Positions 34,401 through 43,330 are shown, numbered from the stretch's first letter. The stretch: DNA of 64,000 bases from Cladocopium goreaui (GCA_947184155.2 CAMXCT020002024.1:191938-255937), one strand, 5' to 3'. Numbers and translations: made by a program. Notes: generated from the sequence alone by a model not told the origin.

Positions 34401-35576
34401 AGACGTATTGGATTGGTATGCTGCATGTGCTTGAAGACTCTGTTGCTTACTGATATTTCCCTGTTTTAATGGGCGCGTGGGGGCCCAGAACAGCGCGATC
34501 TGATGGACAATGGGAACATGTCCTTGCTGGGTGGTTCCCATGAATGGTGCCTGCCACAGGTATCGCGGCTGTTTGGCAATGCCATCAACCTGGGATTTAC
34601 GAGCACAGCCAAAGTCTATTCTGCTTGAGTGTTGCCCATGCACATACGTCGGCCCATCTCTGGAGTTCCACGAGTTCAAAACCACCAAGCCATGAAATCT
34701 CAAAATGGAAATCAGACGACCAGCATCTTGATGTTGAGAACCTCGAACCAGCAAACCCCGCCACCAATACTGGTCACTGCCAGAGTGAGAGGGGCAAGGC
34801 GGCACATTGGTGTTGAAGTCAGCCATCAACATGAGCATATTACGATGAGGGAGACCCTGGAGTGTGCGATCCAAACAGCCCCACCAGTGCTCACGACGTT
34901 GCATACATTGGGGTCCTCTTTTGTCCACATGTTGATATCCGCAGACTATATCTATGGATCTGTTCTGCAATGGCACTCTCAGATGAAGGAGGCGTCCTAC
35001 AATGGCTTCAGTCCAACGCAAGGCATGGGGTTGGCAAAGCTTGCGTGAAATTAGAGTGAGAATACCCATTCCACGGTCTTCCAAACTACCTGAATGCACA
35101 TGTATCCATTGTGAATCAAGCCACTCTCCCGTATACTGCCACCTGGTCTCTAGCAGCGTCACTATGTGAACTTGGTGCTGAGAAAGCCAAATCTTGATCT
35201 CGTCCAATCGATGTGTGGATAATCCACCAACATTCCACTGCAAACATGTGAGACGGGATTTGGAGCCATGAATTTGATGGCACTGGTTCAAGGCTTTCGG
35301 TGGCAAATCTGGGGGAGGCTCTGGTGTTACATGAGAGTCAGAGAAGGAAGGCATAAAATGGAAGTCATCAGGTCTGTACAGTCGGCCGCGATACCATGCA
35401 ATGCCTTGCAGGCATGCTCTCTTGTACGCTCTTTTCAAACTTCTTTTCTTGACATCGGTAAGGTTGGTGCTCTTGGGTGCAGAGCATGCTGGTGGTCCAA
35501 TGTCATGTTGCTTCACGCCAAACATATGTTGAATATTCTGCAAAAAGGAGGTGTCTGGCGTTTCAGTGGATCCCAT
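28455..35576 (-). CDS. LINE B polyprotein: endonuclease-RT-zinc fingers-ubiquitin protease
   Basis: About 2,370 residues in one frame. The frame is open to 36071, but the ATG at 35576 (TCAGTCATGGGA) is shared with LINE C and is my preferred start. EEP endonuclease (about 35258-34499): CLQWNVGG, LLETRW, MADFN, HSSRIDF, with GHVP in place of the usual SDH-type end. RT: TIMLDLERAFDG, GLRQGCKAAPG, YADD (33032-33021). About eight C2H2-like fingers follow (for example CYLCDFLATDVASFRRH). The linker is Ser/Pro/Gln-rich and overlaps a second gene. USP at the C-terminus: DSNWCFANSTIF (Cys at 29522), QQDASEF, KGGHY (His at 28877) and LLTNDS. QQDASEF is an almost canonical USP block. After the USP, a tail ends in TTAAIMALLQ, similar to the LINE C tail. 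The upstream reading is hydrophobic and may be untranslated. Confidence 0.88.
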   Translation of the reverse strand: MGSTETPDTSFLQNIQHMFGVKQHDIGPPACSAPKSTNLTDVKKRSLKRAYKRACLQGIAWYRGRLYRPDDFHFMPSFSDSHVTPEPPPDLPPKALNQCHQIHGSKSRLTCLQWNVGGLSTHRLDEIKIWLSQHQVHIVTLLETRWQYTGEWLDSQWIHVHSGSLEDRGMGILTLISRKLCQPHALRWTEAIVGRLLHLRVPLQNRSIDIVCGYQHVDKRGPQCMQRREHWWGCLDRTLQGLPHRNMLMLMADFNTNVPPCPSHSGSDQYWWRGLLVRGSQHQDAGRLISILRFHGLVVLNSWNSRDGPTYVHGQHSSRIDFGCARKSQVDGIAKQPRYLWQAPFMGTTQQGHVPIVHQIALFWAPTRPLKQGNISKQQSLQAHAAYQSNTSQWDTYVEHSSAVMTQALHQVWTSDLPQDTSLDTFHAAVNACFHEHFPPMSAPQRHEPWRHSTTQVLTKWQHRAKLQQIRSCTGSGVFRAWHHLARYASLRRQHRRFAAQIRRSHFCDIVQQAQAAASRHDMHRMFSLINRYSPKSVRRRIQIRNQAGAIASPQEELLILKDFVADIWGGPSNIPVDFTQAPGVPFTASDLAAALRGIPLHRAVGMPFAPGIAWRPQSHIIAPILYHILCKWWSVTPPYIPQCWRDGWMIMLGKPHKPATSPYNLRPIALQDPVGKALVGLLIHAANVDAQPLLLPWPIWAYLPKRSTLDAVCRVAFHCSQVQKLVASQKPTPHARAAALPMYRFCGGVTIMLDLERAFDGVSRAKLFSQLHHLNIRPSVIQLLTHWHIDTQYHFQHGHDMIALPTGAGLRQGCKAAPGLWNFLIVLYLHRVSDHLPIAWLRHHLNIYADDYQVGGLFYSYADLEFLLQAFGILLDTLREFSLKLNAKKSAALLAVAGTSHRHQRARFVTAKSDCEQLRIPLPTGEEILIPIQTQVKYLGTVMTYKDCQAATLKHRMSLARIAQRRLGRWLRGKHVFKISSRFQLWKSTVMPVLTYELFSTGISTHGIMCLQKEMYKMLRQVTCDHAFRTGRTNHSALAQHGIPTPLQQLRAAAKQLLQSTTQRMTTLQDDDIALQLPWGHLSELVAKLEQTQELSPPPVEPTELRAGPNDGEIYQCYLCDFLATDVASFRRHCTMIHGQRVPKRHFATASHFTTNGLPECTFCGKSFSTWRSFQTHIERGCQVLFSGPCAVEPYTALGAKAYMTGTALAAGELAVRSPNMLPESELGNLRRAPFGPALCQILETRDWNRLETLPEACHYMAKRCILCGLHYNRVQELNAHYRTMHGQYWEGVPQRAVYMSNTWATERPCPFCGALFKSHLCPVWVQVTVLLLFGVAAPPDESQPEATNPGLRCEVCLASFETLASLTEHLQSEHALQGMAFNVARDSVAGSPACAHCGILYDNLSSLRSHINQGRCLQFRPDATAESLPTRPDWVQACVEGQMKIVLGNAQSRMALTLHCQLCGVHYARATDLSCHLQGSHARLWRCSQQLTLLLVRLFYASGQCVCNPSQHQNRLDHTCLPLRQLAMIFHKMDNKLFAPFQASEYALNLILSTALDRHTRLMFEQIATQHQYERLWQDQQCLTTMRTQCLLCGCECAPSAMPQHLREVHPCNQLAMTFYMTLLTSLMMEQQLLDHQCYACLQIFNLPADSDAAPDPARKHLAQSHLLHNCPNLLQVALFLTGLLHDGRLLDDQYGLTGPAASPGNLQGTGTAAWHSAIAPKPKRAKTQQTPSRQSRQCSPADNAGGPDTSATAAERPGSATGAPGSSSRSRTQPEPSSRQLRSFFQPRPKERLAGADSGNADLAGAAQVINNTDDDAETTPDPVLVPRSLGEGDEDRRSQTRGPTPHCFSAESTDRRRRELAVPGMGSQSQTIGGQLQDSNQHDADDQTCTTACGDVQELGPGALLSVLADQSGCSDLPMEAAALSQSGSGAGASEQALPQQRVDPPGDNAQTTCSESMRPGGHDPTHHGTSAEAWEGQRQTSTPSQSTDVDMRPPLAMLLHVLSHLRFHNDSNWCFANSTIFSLLWCMMSMQCEASSLGSNFAEVIQCLPCHNLQSVALKDLGWFNQLLQNWGAFHGNHRGRQQDASEFATAVLSWLCAPAINMTWERRVEEMGCIHAHDRGDAFMPITLSFPATHVHLPDTLYTLTHLMRLWMQVDGMIAALMQAPQCICLHLDRFYDAEDTILKSQCLIDMEAGCDVPVFTDHSQRREFVSYVLLSATAHLGNVKGGHYQAVLKTRPAVQQNGQPMHWLLTNDSTAAQPIWLVPDWFRRNSTVFWLARADCVQLHVYRPLPQTDIAAPDEPDLTIAADADTSTNVPERDIGMPSTTVDTDTTESTEKPSTAIAPETDATTAAIMALLQATTMAERQR
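29594..30514 (-). CDS. Overlapping +1-frame ORF, LINE B (conserved unknown protein)
   Basis: A 306-residue frame beginning at an ATG (30514) at the same place relative to the last zinc finger as in LINEs A and C, and in the same +1 register to the polyprotein. Conserved blocks: PKRSKRHHDK, FVLFFNRDPKS, TQTWQEQ, LRQHLTQCLFQDLL, WPFLEWD, PWRLQL, SVWTLLGTMLKPH, and a basic tail HGKGKGR. Conservation in this frame is clearly better than in the main frame over the same bases. No known family was recognised. It may be an accessory nucleic-acid-binding or coat-like protein of the LINE, comparable in role to an ORF1p, but that is inference. Confidence 0.7.
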   Translation of the reverse strand: MTDDSLMTNTDLLAQQQVLETFKGLAPLLGTAQLPPNPREPKRSKRHHDKAGNAAQPTMQVAQTPQLQQLNALVQQLALLVLRHDRELNQSRRADSFVLFFNRDPKSGLQGLIQATQTWQEQRKSSTIPMMTLRQHLTQCLFQDLLVKVMKIAEAKPEDPLHIASVQSQLIDGEGNWPFLEWDPKAKQLVVSSKTPISMTLMTRHAQQLVEMFKNSDLVLCFRSLQTSQDAPICPWRLQLCPRADQERELLNRLSRSSVWTLLGTMLKPHALNQCGLADTIQHTMGHQPKHGKGKGRLRPPASPQT

Positions 35577-35850
35577 GACTGATCCACTACCCTCACCCCC
35601 GTTCCCAGTGATCAAAACCATGCAGAGTAAGGTCAGGCTGAACCTAAGGTGAAAAGGCAGGTTTGAGCACCAAGAACGCCCGGACTTGGGACCGGGTTGG
35701 CAGTCTCGTTGTTGAAACAATTCAGGCACACAGGTGGAAATGTTCCTTTTTTCCGCAATGACGACTTTCCAAAGGCAATCAAAAATGTTTCCAAAATCCC
35801 AAAATGGCAGAATGAATGTCCAGAAAAAATGCCAAAATACGCGCTCAAAC

Positions 35851-37311
35851 TCAAGGGCAGCGTTGGCCAGCAGGAGTTGAAAATTGTAAAATGCACCACA
35901 AATCAAACACAATAGCAGTATCCAAATCCAATCCAGCACTGATTGACGCTTTGGCAACAATGGCAGGATAGTGAAATCGCCACTCAATCCTGAAAGAAGA
36001 GGGTACAAAGGCAGAATCAGCGTGGACAACACCAAGGTGATCTGACGCTGTCCAGTCTGCGTAGCAACCACAATGGCCTGTGCTATGTTGTACTACCTGT
36101 AATGGAGCCCCACCGCAGAAGGCCAGGAACAAATCGGTGTTACTTGTCCACAAGATCAGATTGTTGCCTGCTGTTGCACTGAAAATATCTGCACCAAATT
36201 GAAATTGCCCGCAATTGTTGCAGCAAGAAATGAAAACCCCACCGCAGAAGGCAGAAAAATCGGTGCATCCTGCTGCACACAAATGATTGAGATGTCTCGG
36301 CCAGGGAACCCCACCGCAGAAGGTCAGTGTCAAATCGGTGTTATCTGTATTATGCAAATCAAAAATGGTCTGAAAGGCCTGCAAAATCTGTACCCAGAAA
36401 ACCCCACCGCAGAAGGTCAGATGTGGTCCGGTGTATCCGAAACAGGGTGGGAGCTCGTCCAGGAAAACTTGATCTGCAAAATGATTGCACACTGTAAGTT
36501 GGGCCCCACCGCAGAAGGCAGCTAAATTCTCGGTGTGTTTCCTCAATTTGGATGTCAAGAGATGTGGGCCTGCAGCAAAATCAAATGAACCTGAAATGTA
36601 AGCCCCACCGCAGAAGGCAAAAGAAAATACGGTGTCTCCCTGAGGCCAAAATGTTGTGCTTTGCAAATGATTGTAATTGTGAACCCCACCGCAGAAGGTC
36701 AGATATGGTTCGGTGTCTCCAAAGCAGGGTGGTAGCTCGTCCAGAAAAATTTGATTAGCCAAATGGTCGTGCACCGTGTATTGGGCCCCACCGCAGAAGG
36801 CAGCTAAATGCTCGGTGTGCTTCCTCAATCGATATACCAAAGGTGGTGATCCTGGAGCAAGATCAAATGAGCCTGAGGTGCAAGCCCCACCGCAGAAGGC
36901 AAAGGAATGTACGGTGTCACCCTGAGACCAAAATGCTGAACTTTGCAAATAGTTTTGATTGTAAGCCCCACCGCAGAAGGTCAGAAAACAACCGGTGTGA
37001 TCACTGAGGAGTTGAGTGTCAAATGTATTGAAAATTGTCGCAATTGCCCCACCGCAGAAGGCTATGGTTTGGCCGGTGTCCAATGCAAGAATGGGAAAAA
37101 GGAAATAGTCTCTGTTGATTGCCTGTTGTCCAACCCAGAAGGGAGCCCCACCGCAGAAGGCCAGATGGTGAACGGTGTTGTCAGTCTGGAAATTATCAAA
37201 TTGCAAAATCAAAGGCAAGTCCTTGACAACCTGAACTCGATGTAGATGAAATGTGTCAGCGGGTTGGAGTTCTGTAAATGATGGTTCTCCACTGTATCCC
37301 AGGATGAGCAA
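35851..37311 (-). CDS. LINE B 5' ORF with 12 FCGG motifs
   Basis: A 486-residue frame upstream of the main polyprotein and in another frame, overlapping the region before its preferred start. It holds twelve copies of a motif [TA]FCGG[AV], encoded by CCCCACCGCAGAAGG on the plus strand at 36108, 36237, 36309, 36402, 36504, 36603, 36684, 36786, 36885, 36966, 37047 and 37146. All intervals (129, 72, 93, 102, 99, 81, 102, 99, 81, 81, 99) are multiples of three, which argues for translation in this strand and frame. LINE C has the related [ST]HC[GR][IV]GS array, fused in frame to its endonuclease. Function unknown; evenly spaced Cys-Gly motifs might bind metal or RNA. The frame difference from the polyprotein may reflect a frameshift in B. 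Confidence 0.55.
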   Translation of the reverse strand: MLILGYSGEPSFTELQPADTFHLHRVQVVKDLPLILQFDNFQTDNTVHHLAFCGGAPFWVGQQAINRDYFLFPILALDTGQTIAFCGGAIATIFNTFDTQLLSDHTGCFLTFCGGAYNQNYLQSSAFWSQGDTVHSFAFCGGACTSGSFDLAPGSPPLVYRLRKHTEHLAAFCGGAQYTVHDHLANQIFLDELPPCFGDTEPYLTFCGGVHNYNHLQSTTFWPQGDTVFSFAFCGGAYISGSFDFAAGPHLLTSKLRKHTENLAAFCGGAQLTVCNHFADQVFLDELPPCFGYTGPHLTFCGGVFWVQILQAFQTIFDLHNTDNTDLTLTFCGGVPWPRHLNHLCAAGCTDFSAFCGGVFISCCNNCGQFQFGADIFSATAGNNLILWTSNTDLFLAFCGGAPLQVVQHSTGHCGCYADWTASDHLGVVHADSAFVPSSFRIEWRFHYPAIVAKASISAGLDLDTAIVFDLWCILQFSTPAGQRCP

Positions 37312-37459
37312 AATGTGAAAAAATATTCTAGTCGTCGTTGCGCAGCAAGGATGGGGCGCCGCCGTCGTATGGCAGGTCGCGCCGGGCAGTCAGATCAATG
37401 GGCACGGGAGTCTGCTGTTGATCCACTTGAGTGCAGTGCTCGTGACTGCAAAGGGGCTT

Positions 37460-37477
37460 GTGTGTGTGTGTTTTTTT
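37460..37477. repeat. Short TG tract and T-run at the LINE C/LINE B junction
   Basis: TGTGTGTGTG followed by TTTTTTT on the plus strand. In the sense of the elements this is LINE C's 3' A-run and CA tail joined directly to the 5' end of LINE B. Confidence 0.8.
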
Positions 37478-37522
37478 GGCTGCACACCTTTTCCAAAGCT
37501 CTCAAGGTCTGTGCCGACCAGC

Positions 37523-37539
37523 GTTGCAAGATTTGCAAC
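37523..37539 (-). other. Conserved 3'-UTR hairpin, LINE C
   Basis: Perfect 7-bp stem GTTGCAA-GAT-TTGCAAC. Flanking bases match LINE B's 3' UTR. The stem is kept although loop and stem bases differ. Confidence 0.6.
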
Positions 37540-37687
37540 GGTTCCATTTCGGAAACGTTCTGGCCCCCTACGATCTCTCAGGTGCCGCTCTCATCTGGAG
37601 AAAAGTAAGCATCTTGGTACCATCTGTTGGATGATGGTGCTTGGTGGAGAAAATACAAAATGGTGGCTTGAAAAGCCGTTTGAAATC

Positions 37688-39583
37688 TCACTTGGGCATT
37701 GGCAGCATTGCAAGAATCGCTGCATTCACTGCTTCTGCATCTGTCTTTGTGTCCATGTTCCGATATTTCCAAAGCTTCACTTCATCCGACCGCGTCAGCC
37801 AATACACTGTAGCAGTGCGTTTCATCCAATTTGGTACATCCCACATGGGCTTTGGAGCAACCCAATCATCAGTGAGGAGCCATTCTGCAGGAGTCACTTG
37901 GTTGGCAATGGCTGGGGCAAGGCGCAGTGCACTACGGAAATGGCCTGCATTGTCAAGTCCCAAGTGTTCCGTGAGCGCCACCACTTGGTATTCGATCATC
38001 TCGCAAGTCAGGGTGTCATCTTTGAAAACTGGAACTAGGCATACCTGGTCTGTCTGGAGCATGCATTCACTTTTGTAAATTTGCTGCTGGTCATCCTGCG
38101 CATATCTGTCAACATGGATGCAAAGGCATGTGGGTGCCTGGCAAAGTGCTGTGCACATTCCATCTGCCTGGCGCCAGGCGTCAAACAATTGGGTCAAATC
38201 ACTGCATCTGAAATCTGCAAGAAACTGTGGAAATTTCAAGCAAATGGGCGTGCTCTTGCAACCGTGATCAAAAATCCTGATGTGTGTGTTCTCAAGGATC
38301 CTCTTTTCCCAGCGCATGTCAAAAGCGTCAGAGTCCATCTGCTCTAACCATGTTGTAACAAACTCTGTAGAGTCCTGTTGTGCAATGCGCTGTGGACAGG
38401 TCGCAGGATCGATCAAACCCCAACAGTGCAAGATCTGCTGAAACCATTCTTCCATACAAAGATTTTTGCAAGTATCAGGATTGGTGCAAATGAAATCATG
38501 CAACATCTGGCACTGTTTTCCCCAAGCTTTCAGGCTCCACTTCGTGTTGGACAAGGTGGTCCACAACAAAGCACTGGTTGTGGCGTTGGCAAAACATATG
38601 TTTCCAGGGTTTTCCATGGTCATGTGCGCAAGTTTCAGCAACAGAGAATCTGGTGCCGGGCTGGTAGGCAGCTCAGCAGGCATCACTCCTTCTTGGGTGT
38701 CACTGTGCCTGGTTTCTTGCCTTTGCCATTCCCCTTGCGGGATGTCGGGAGCTGCAAGGTCTTCTGGAGGTTCACTGCAAGAGGGCTTTGCTGCAGGCTG
38801 TGGGGACGGAGTGATGTGCCCATGAGCAGCCAAATGGCTGAGTGGCTCAGCTCCGTCAGCAGTTGCCATGGGTTGTCCAGGCGCAGGCTCACTTGCAGCT
38901 TCCATGGTGAGACCTCTTGTTTCTGTCCGGCTGGCAGTGCATGAAATTTCACCACAGTCTGCACCTCCGTCAGGGTTTCCAGCATGTCCTGACAGATCTG
39001 TTGGAGTCTGGTCAGGGTGAGAGGCCGTTTGTCCATGATCCCACTCCAGATAGGGGCAGGTGCGATCCTGCAACAAGACCTGGTTGTGCTGGGCGGCCAG
39101 CAGGATCTCTGATCCCTCCTTCGCAGAGCCCAGTTGCTGAATCCTGCTGAGGAGCGTGTTGAAGAGGACCTGGGCCAGATGCTGTCGAAGTGGCATGATC
39201 TTCCCCTTCGGGTGCACTGTCTGATTCTCCTGGAACTGTTTGGCCCATTGCTCGGTCGCCTGCAGCAGCGTCTGCAAGCTGCTTTCTTTCCCTTTGTTGG
39301 CGAAAAAGAGAATGAAGGTGTCCTCTCTCTTCATTGCCTGAAGGTCCCTGTCCATCTGCAGTGCCAATTTGGCCATGAGCGTCACCGCCTGTGCCAGCTG
39401 GATCTTGTCGAGTGCCCCTGGTTTTTGGTGGTCGTCTCGGTTGGAGTCGCCTTTTCTTTGGCGCTTGGGTGGGGCATTCTGGGACAGTTGCAGGGTCCGA
39501 TCCAGCATGGGTCCCATCGCCTGGAATGCCTGCCAGATCTGGGTCGTGGCCTCGTCTCCTTCCGGCATTGCCATGTCGGCCAT
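37688..39583 (-). pseudogene. LINE C, final segment: start of the overlapping ORF, then linker and USP
   Basis: A 631-codon frame that combines two things because of a frameshift near 39020. Its first third (39583 to about 39030, from a good ATG context CCCATGGCC) is the homologue of the +1-frame ORF of A and B: PPKRQRK, FILFFANKGKES, LRQHLAQVLFNTLL, CPYLEWD. Its last two thirds are the linker and USP of the polyprotein: PGNICFANATT (Cys at 38596), QQDSTEF, AGHF (His at 37942) and LLTDD. The rest of the overlapping ORF continues in another frame at 38683-39036. In A and B these two frames never join, so the fusion is secondary. Confidence 0.75.
38683..39036 (-). pseudogene. LINE C, C-terminal part of the overlapping ORF
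   Basis: A 117-codon frame matching the C-terminal third of the +1-frame proteins of A and B: TRLQQICQDMLETL, SPWKLQVSL, AIWLLMGTSLRPH and the basic tail RKGNGKGKK. Separated from its N-terminal part by the frameshift near 39020-39036, but still in the +1 register to the downstream USP frame. Confidence 0.7.
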
Positions 39584-41234
39584 GGGCAGCTCGGCTCAAG
39601 AGGACAGCAGCCTGAATAAGGCAAGGGCACTGTGCTTTGTAGTGGGCTTGGACCATAGCAGCACGGTGTTCATCTGGTATGGAAGGTGCATTGGCATCAT
39701 CTCGTGGCAAATTGATCACTTGGTGGCAGGCATAGCAATGTACATCTGTGTCACAATGGGTCAAAAACTTGGGCAGCAACTGTTGCACCAAAAATTTCAC
39801 CAAAGGAATGCCGCAATGATGGGCCTCGTACATGTGTAGGGCCAGCTCTGCCACATGAAGTTCAGCCGCGCACAGTAGACATGTGGACCTCGTGATTGCA
39901 AGAACATGGTCATCAAGCCAAAGTTGGTGCAACAATCTGTTCGTCAGCAGGCGTTCCAATCGAAATCGACTGTCTCGATTCAACTTTGCCGACACAAGCT
40001 GGGCAAGTTCAGTTTCAGTAGGGTCATGTGGATAAAACAGAGCATTGTCCAGTCGTAGGTGTTGCATGGCAAGCTGACGTAGGGGATTGCATATGTGATT
40101 TGCTCGATGTTGGATCGTGCAGGGGTTGCAGCAGCAACCAACCTGCTCATACAGCAGGGAGACAAGGATTGCCGTTAATCCCTGGGATGCCGACCACAAC
40201 AGCGGGTGAGCAGCCAGTAAATGGCCTGACAAGTCAGCCGGTCTTGCATACCGGCAATTGCAGTTTTGGCATTGCAAGGTCAGCTGTAATCGTACATGGC
40301 TGTCGCGCAATGTATCTGCAAGTTTGCCAGCACATGTTGCTAACTCCCAAGACTGTTTCACCTCCAAGACCTCGGTGGGGAGGTCTGGGTCGAAGTGACC
40401 ACATCTGCCCTGGTTTATGTGTGACCGCAGGGATTCAATGTGCTCGAAGACAGCCCCACAATGGTTGCATGCCGCTTGGCCATCTAGACAATCCCTGGCC
40501 GGGTTGAAACTAGTGCTGGCCAGTCGGTGATCCTGGGCAAGGTGAGCATGAAGCGCTTCTGGGGACGCATGCAGTGTCCCACAAATGTCACATGTCAGGA
40601 TGGTTTTGGCCGCCTCTTCAGTGTCTGTCACCTGGCCTCCTCCATGCACTAACAAGAGTGCTAACTGAGTCCAGACCGTGCATTGATGCGTGTTGCGAAG
40701 CAATGCATGGCAAAAAGGACATGGTGTGTCCTCTCCATATTGATTGGTCAGCTGCTTTCCCTTGGCAGAAGTGTGGGGCCAGAACTGTGGGTGCATGACC
40801 TTGATGTGCTGGTTCAGGTCTTGCATACGACCCAGGAATTGATCGCACAAACAGCACCTGTTGGCCAAGTACTCACAAGCTTGCTGTTCCCGTTTCATGT
40901 GGTGCCATGCCTTGTTGGCCACAATGGTCAGGATTCTGTTACCCCATTCTTGACTGCGAAGGTTGCAAAGATCATCATCTGAAAGCATTGTTTGGCCCCG
41001 CACAGGGCCTTCCATCTTGGGTGCAAACATCTCAGGAGCCCGTGGCGGGTCAACTTGGAGCGGGGCAACTTCGTTCTGCCAGCACTCAGGTGGTCCCGCT
41101 TGCAAGACCTGGCACCCGCGTTGGATGTGTGTTGTGAACGCTCTCCAAGTGGAAAAGGTCTTGTGACAATGCTTACATTGTGGGAGGCCATTTACCATGT
41201 GTTCAACATGTGGGGTAAAATGAACTCTGTTCAT
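39012..41234 (-). pseudogene. LINE C zinc-finger segment
   Basis: A 740-codon frame carrying the C2H2-like fingers of the polyprotein (CKHCHKTFSTWRAF, CCLCDQFLGRMQDLNQH, CDICGTLHASPEALHAH, CNHCGAVFEHIESLRSH, CQNCNCRYARPADLSGH and others), then the linker. The first finger (CRLCGFCTPNVAAFRHH) is present in this frame upstream of the first ATG, so the ATG at 41234, which overlaps the previous stop as ATGA, is probably accidental and not a real restart. Confidence 0.75.
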
Positions 41235-43330
41235 GCGGTGGCCATGAGAATGTGTGCAATGGTGTCGAAAGGCTGCAACATTGGGCGTGCAAAATCCACA
41301 CAGTCGGCATGTGAAAACAGGCTCAGGTTGCAGTTCACAGGCAGAGTCAGATCACGCAGGTGTGCAATCAAATCATGTAAGTGACTCCAGTCCAGTGTAT
41401 GCACTATGTCCTGTAAATCAACATGCCACAAGCGTTGAGTTGCAGACAGCAACTGACGTTCGGCAGTCTGTCCAAGCCGAGTGAGTGGCAAGTCAATCCC
41501 TTGGCGTGTGAGAGCAGTCTGATGGCTCTGTCCAGTGATATAGGCATGATTCCCAATGATCTGTCTGAGCATGCTGTACATGGTCTGTTGTAGTTTCTGT
41601 GTGCCTAGTGGAGTGATTCCCACAGTGCAAACGCTGTATGTCAAAACTGGATAAACGCATGTGTTCCACAGCTGAATTCTCTGGTCTTGGGACAAGCCTC
41701 TTCTGCCTTTAAGCCAACGGCTAAGGCGTTGGAAAGCAATTTTGGACAGCTGAATGCGGTGCATGATGGTCTGGTTTTCAAAGTCATGATATGACAGCAC
41801 GGTGCCCAGGTACTTGACTTTCCTGTCCACTGGAATCCAAATGGTGGGTTTGTCGGCAGTGGCAAGCTTCAACCATTCTTTTCCATCGCGAAATGCAGTG
41901 ATTGACTGGCGCAATTTGCGATGTGAGGTTCCCGTCATGGCAACCAGCGCAGTGCATTTGGACGAGTTGATGGTCATGCCAAATTCCTGCAACACTTCTA
42001 TGGTGGTGTACAGATTGGAAATGAGTTCTTGGAAAGCAAACTCTGAATGGAAAACATCTCCAATTTGGCCATCGTCTGCATAAAAGTTGATACAGCGTTG
42101 GATCCACTGTCTGTCAACTCTGTCACTCAAGGTTTGGAGAAACAGCAACAGGTAGCTGTTCCACAACAGGGGTGCCGCCTTACACCCCTGTCGGAGGCCG
42201 CGGCCAACAGAGATCCCCTCATCAACACCATGGGAAAAAAGATGATAACAGGTATCTTGGTGCCAGTGAGTGAGGAGGCAAGCCACAGGTTCTGGGATTC
42301 CTAGGGTGATGAGCTTGGAAAATAGTTGGGGGCGGCTGACCATGTCAAATGCCCGTTCAATGTCCAAAAAGATACCAATGCCTCCTGCTGTTTTGTATCT
42401 GACTGCTTTCTGTTCACGGGTGAACGGAGTCGATCTCTGTCCAGCTAGCAAGGTGCGTATGGCCCTGCAATGCATGGTCACTCGAAGCAATGCATCTTGT
42501 GTGGAACGGCAGGGAAGGTAGGACCAGATAGGCCAGGGGGTGATGATGGGCATCATCGCAACCTGTGCTTGTGAGGCCAAAAGGCCTACCACAGACTTAC
42601 CTAATGGTTCCTGCAGCGCCAAAGGGCGCAATGCCCTGGGGTGCACCGGAGGCTTATGGGGTTTTGGGATTAGGATCATCCAGCTATCTTTAAACCATTT
42701 AGGTATAAAGGGCTGTGCCCCAACCCACCATTTCGTCAAGACCTCATACATGGTTTGGGCAATCTGGGGGGCAATGGACTTCCACACAATTGCCGGAGCA
42801 CATGGTCGCGCTACTGCCTTGGTAGCAGGCATCTGGCTCAGTGCATGCAGTAGCTCGGCCTGAGAAAATGGCAGAGCTGGGATGGATGCATCTGGTGTTT
42901 CAAAACTCTTTGGCCCTTTCCAGGTTTCCTGTATGAAATGACGCAACATGGCTGTTTCCTCCGGGGGACTGGCGATCTGTCCCTGCTGATTTCGAAGTTG
43001 CATTCTGCGCATTGGCTGTTTGGGTGAAAATTTGTTGATGATTTGAAACAAAGAATGAGTATCATGTTTCAGTGCTGCAGCCGTCGCACTGGCAATGACT
43101 TCCTGGAATCTGAGTTGTCGGACGCTCCATGCATGTATCTTGGCACGTCGTTTCAGAATCTGGAACCTAGATACGTGATACCAGGCATGAAAAAGATTCT
43201 GAGTTGAAACGGTGGTAAATCGCAAGAAAGCTTTCCGATGACCCCATTTGTGAAGTATTTGTGTGTGGGCAGCTGTGTCACTGGGTTTGATGGTCACTTG
43301 TTTTGGAAAAAATGTTGAAATTTTTGACAT
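41231..43330 (-). pseudogene. LINE C reverse transcriptase segment
   Basis: A 699-codon frame with the whole RT: GIFLDIERAFDMVSR (motif A), GRGLRQGCKAAPLLW (motif B) and YADD (42082-42071). The RT core looks complete and catalytic residues are kept. Its 5' part (HKWGHRKAF, AWYHVSRFQILKRR) aligns with the same pre-RT region of A and B. Confidence 0.8.

Larger units (their letters stand above)
28307..37459 (-). mobile_element. LINE B: full-length APE-type LINE with USP domain
   Basis: 9.15-kb minus-strand element. The 5' end is at about 37459, where AAGGGGCTT meets the (TG)n tail of LINE C. The 3' end is at about 28307: the transcript-sense end is a short A-run followed by (CA)n. The 3' UTR (28311-28454) shares a hairpin and the block around GGAACCGTTGC with LINE C. 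Compared with A it adds a 1.3-kb 5' region coding for the FCGG array. The main frame is intact. Confidence 0.82.

Noticed and set aside
35633..36071. Multi-pass membrane protein at the N-terminus of LINE B
   Set aside because: Hydrophobic runs come from T-rich sequence ahead of the preferred ATG; the matching region of LINE A is in another frame. Probably untranslated, though partial similarity to LINE C keeps it open.
36108..37160. CRISPR-like array (15-bp repeat with unique spacers)
   Set aside because: Spacer lengths vary from 57 to 114 bp, the repeat is a coding block phased in threes, and the context is a eukaryotic LINE.
36199..37245. Plus-strand frames with repeated PTAEG peptides
   Set aside because: Antisense of the FCGG array. 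The plus frames are interrupted, while the minus frame is open across the whole array and lies in the sense of the LINE.
41231..41234. ATGA stop-start overlap as coupled translation in LINE C
   Set aside because: The first zinc finger lies in the downstream frame upstream of that ATG, so a frameshift near 41.33 kb explains the break better than a designed restart.
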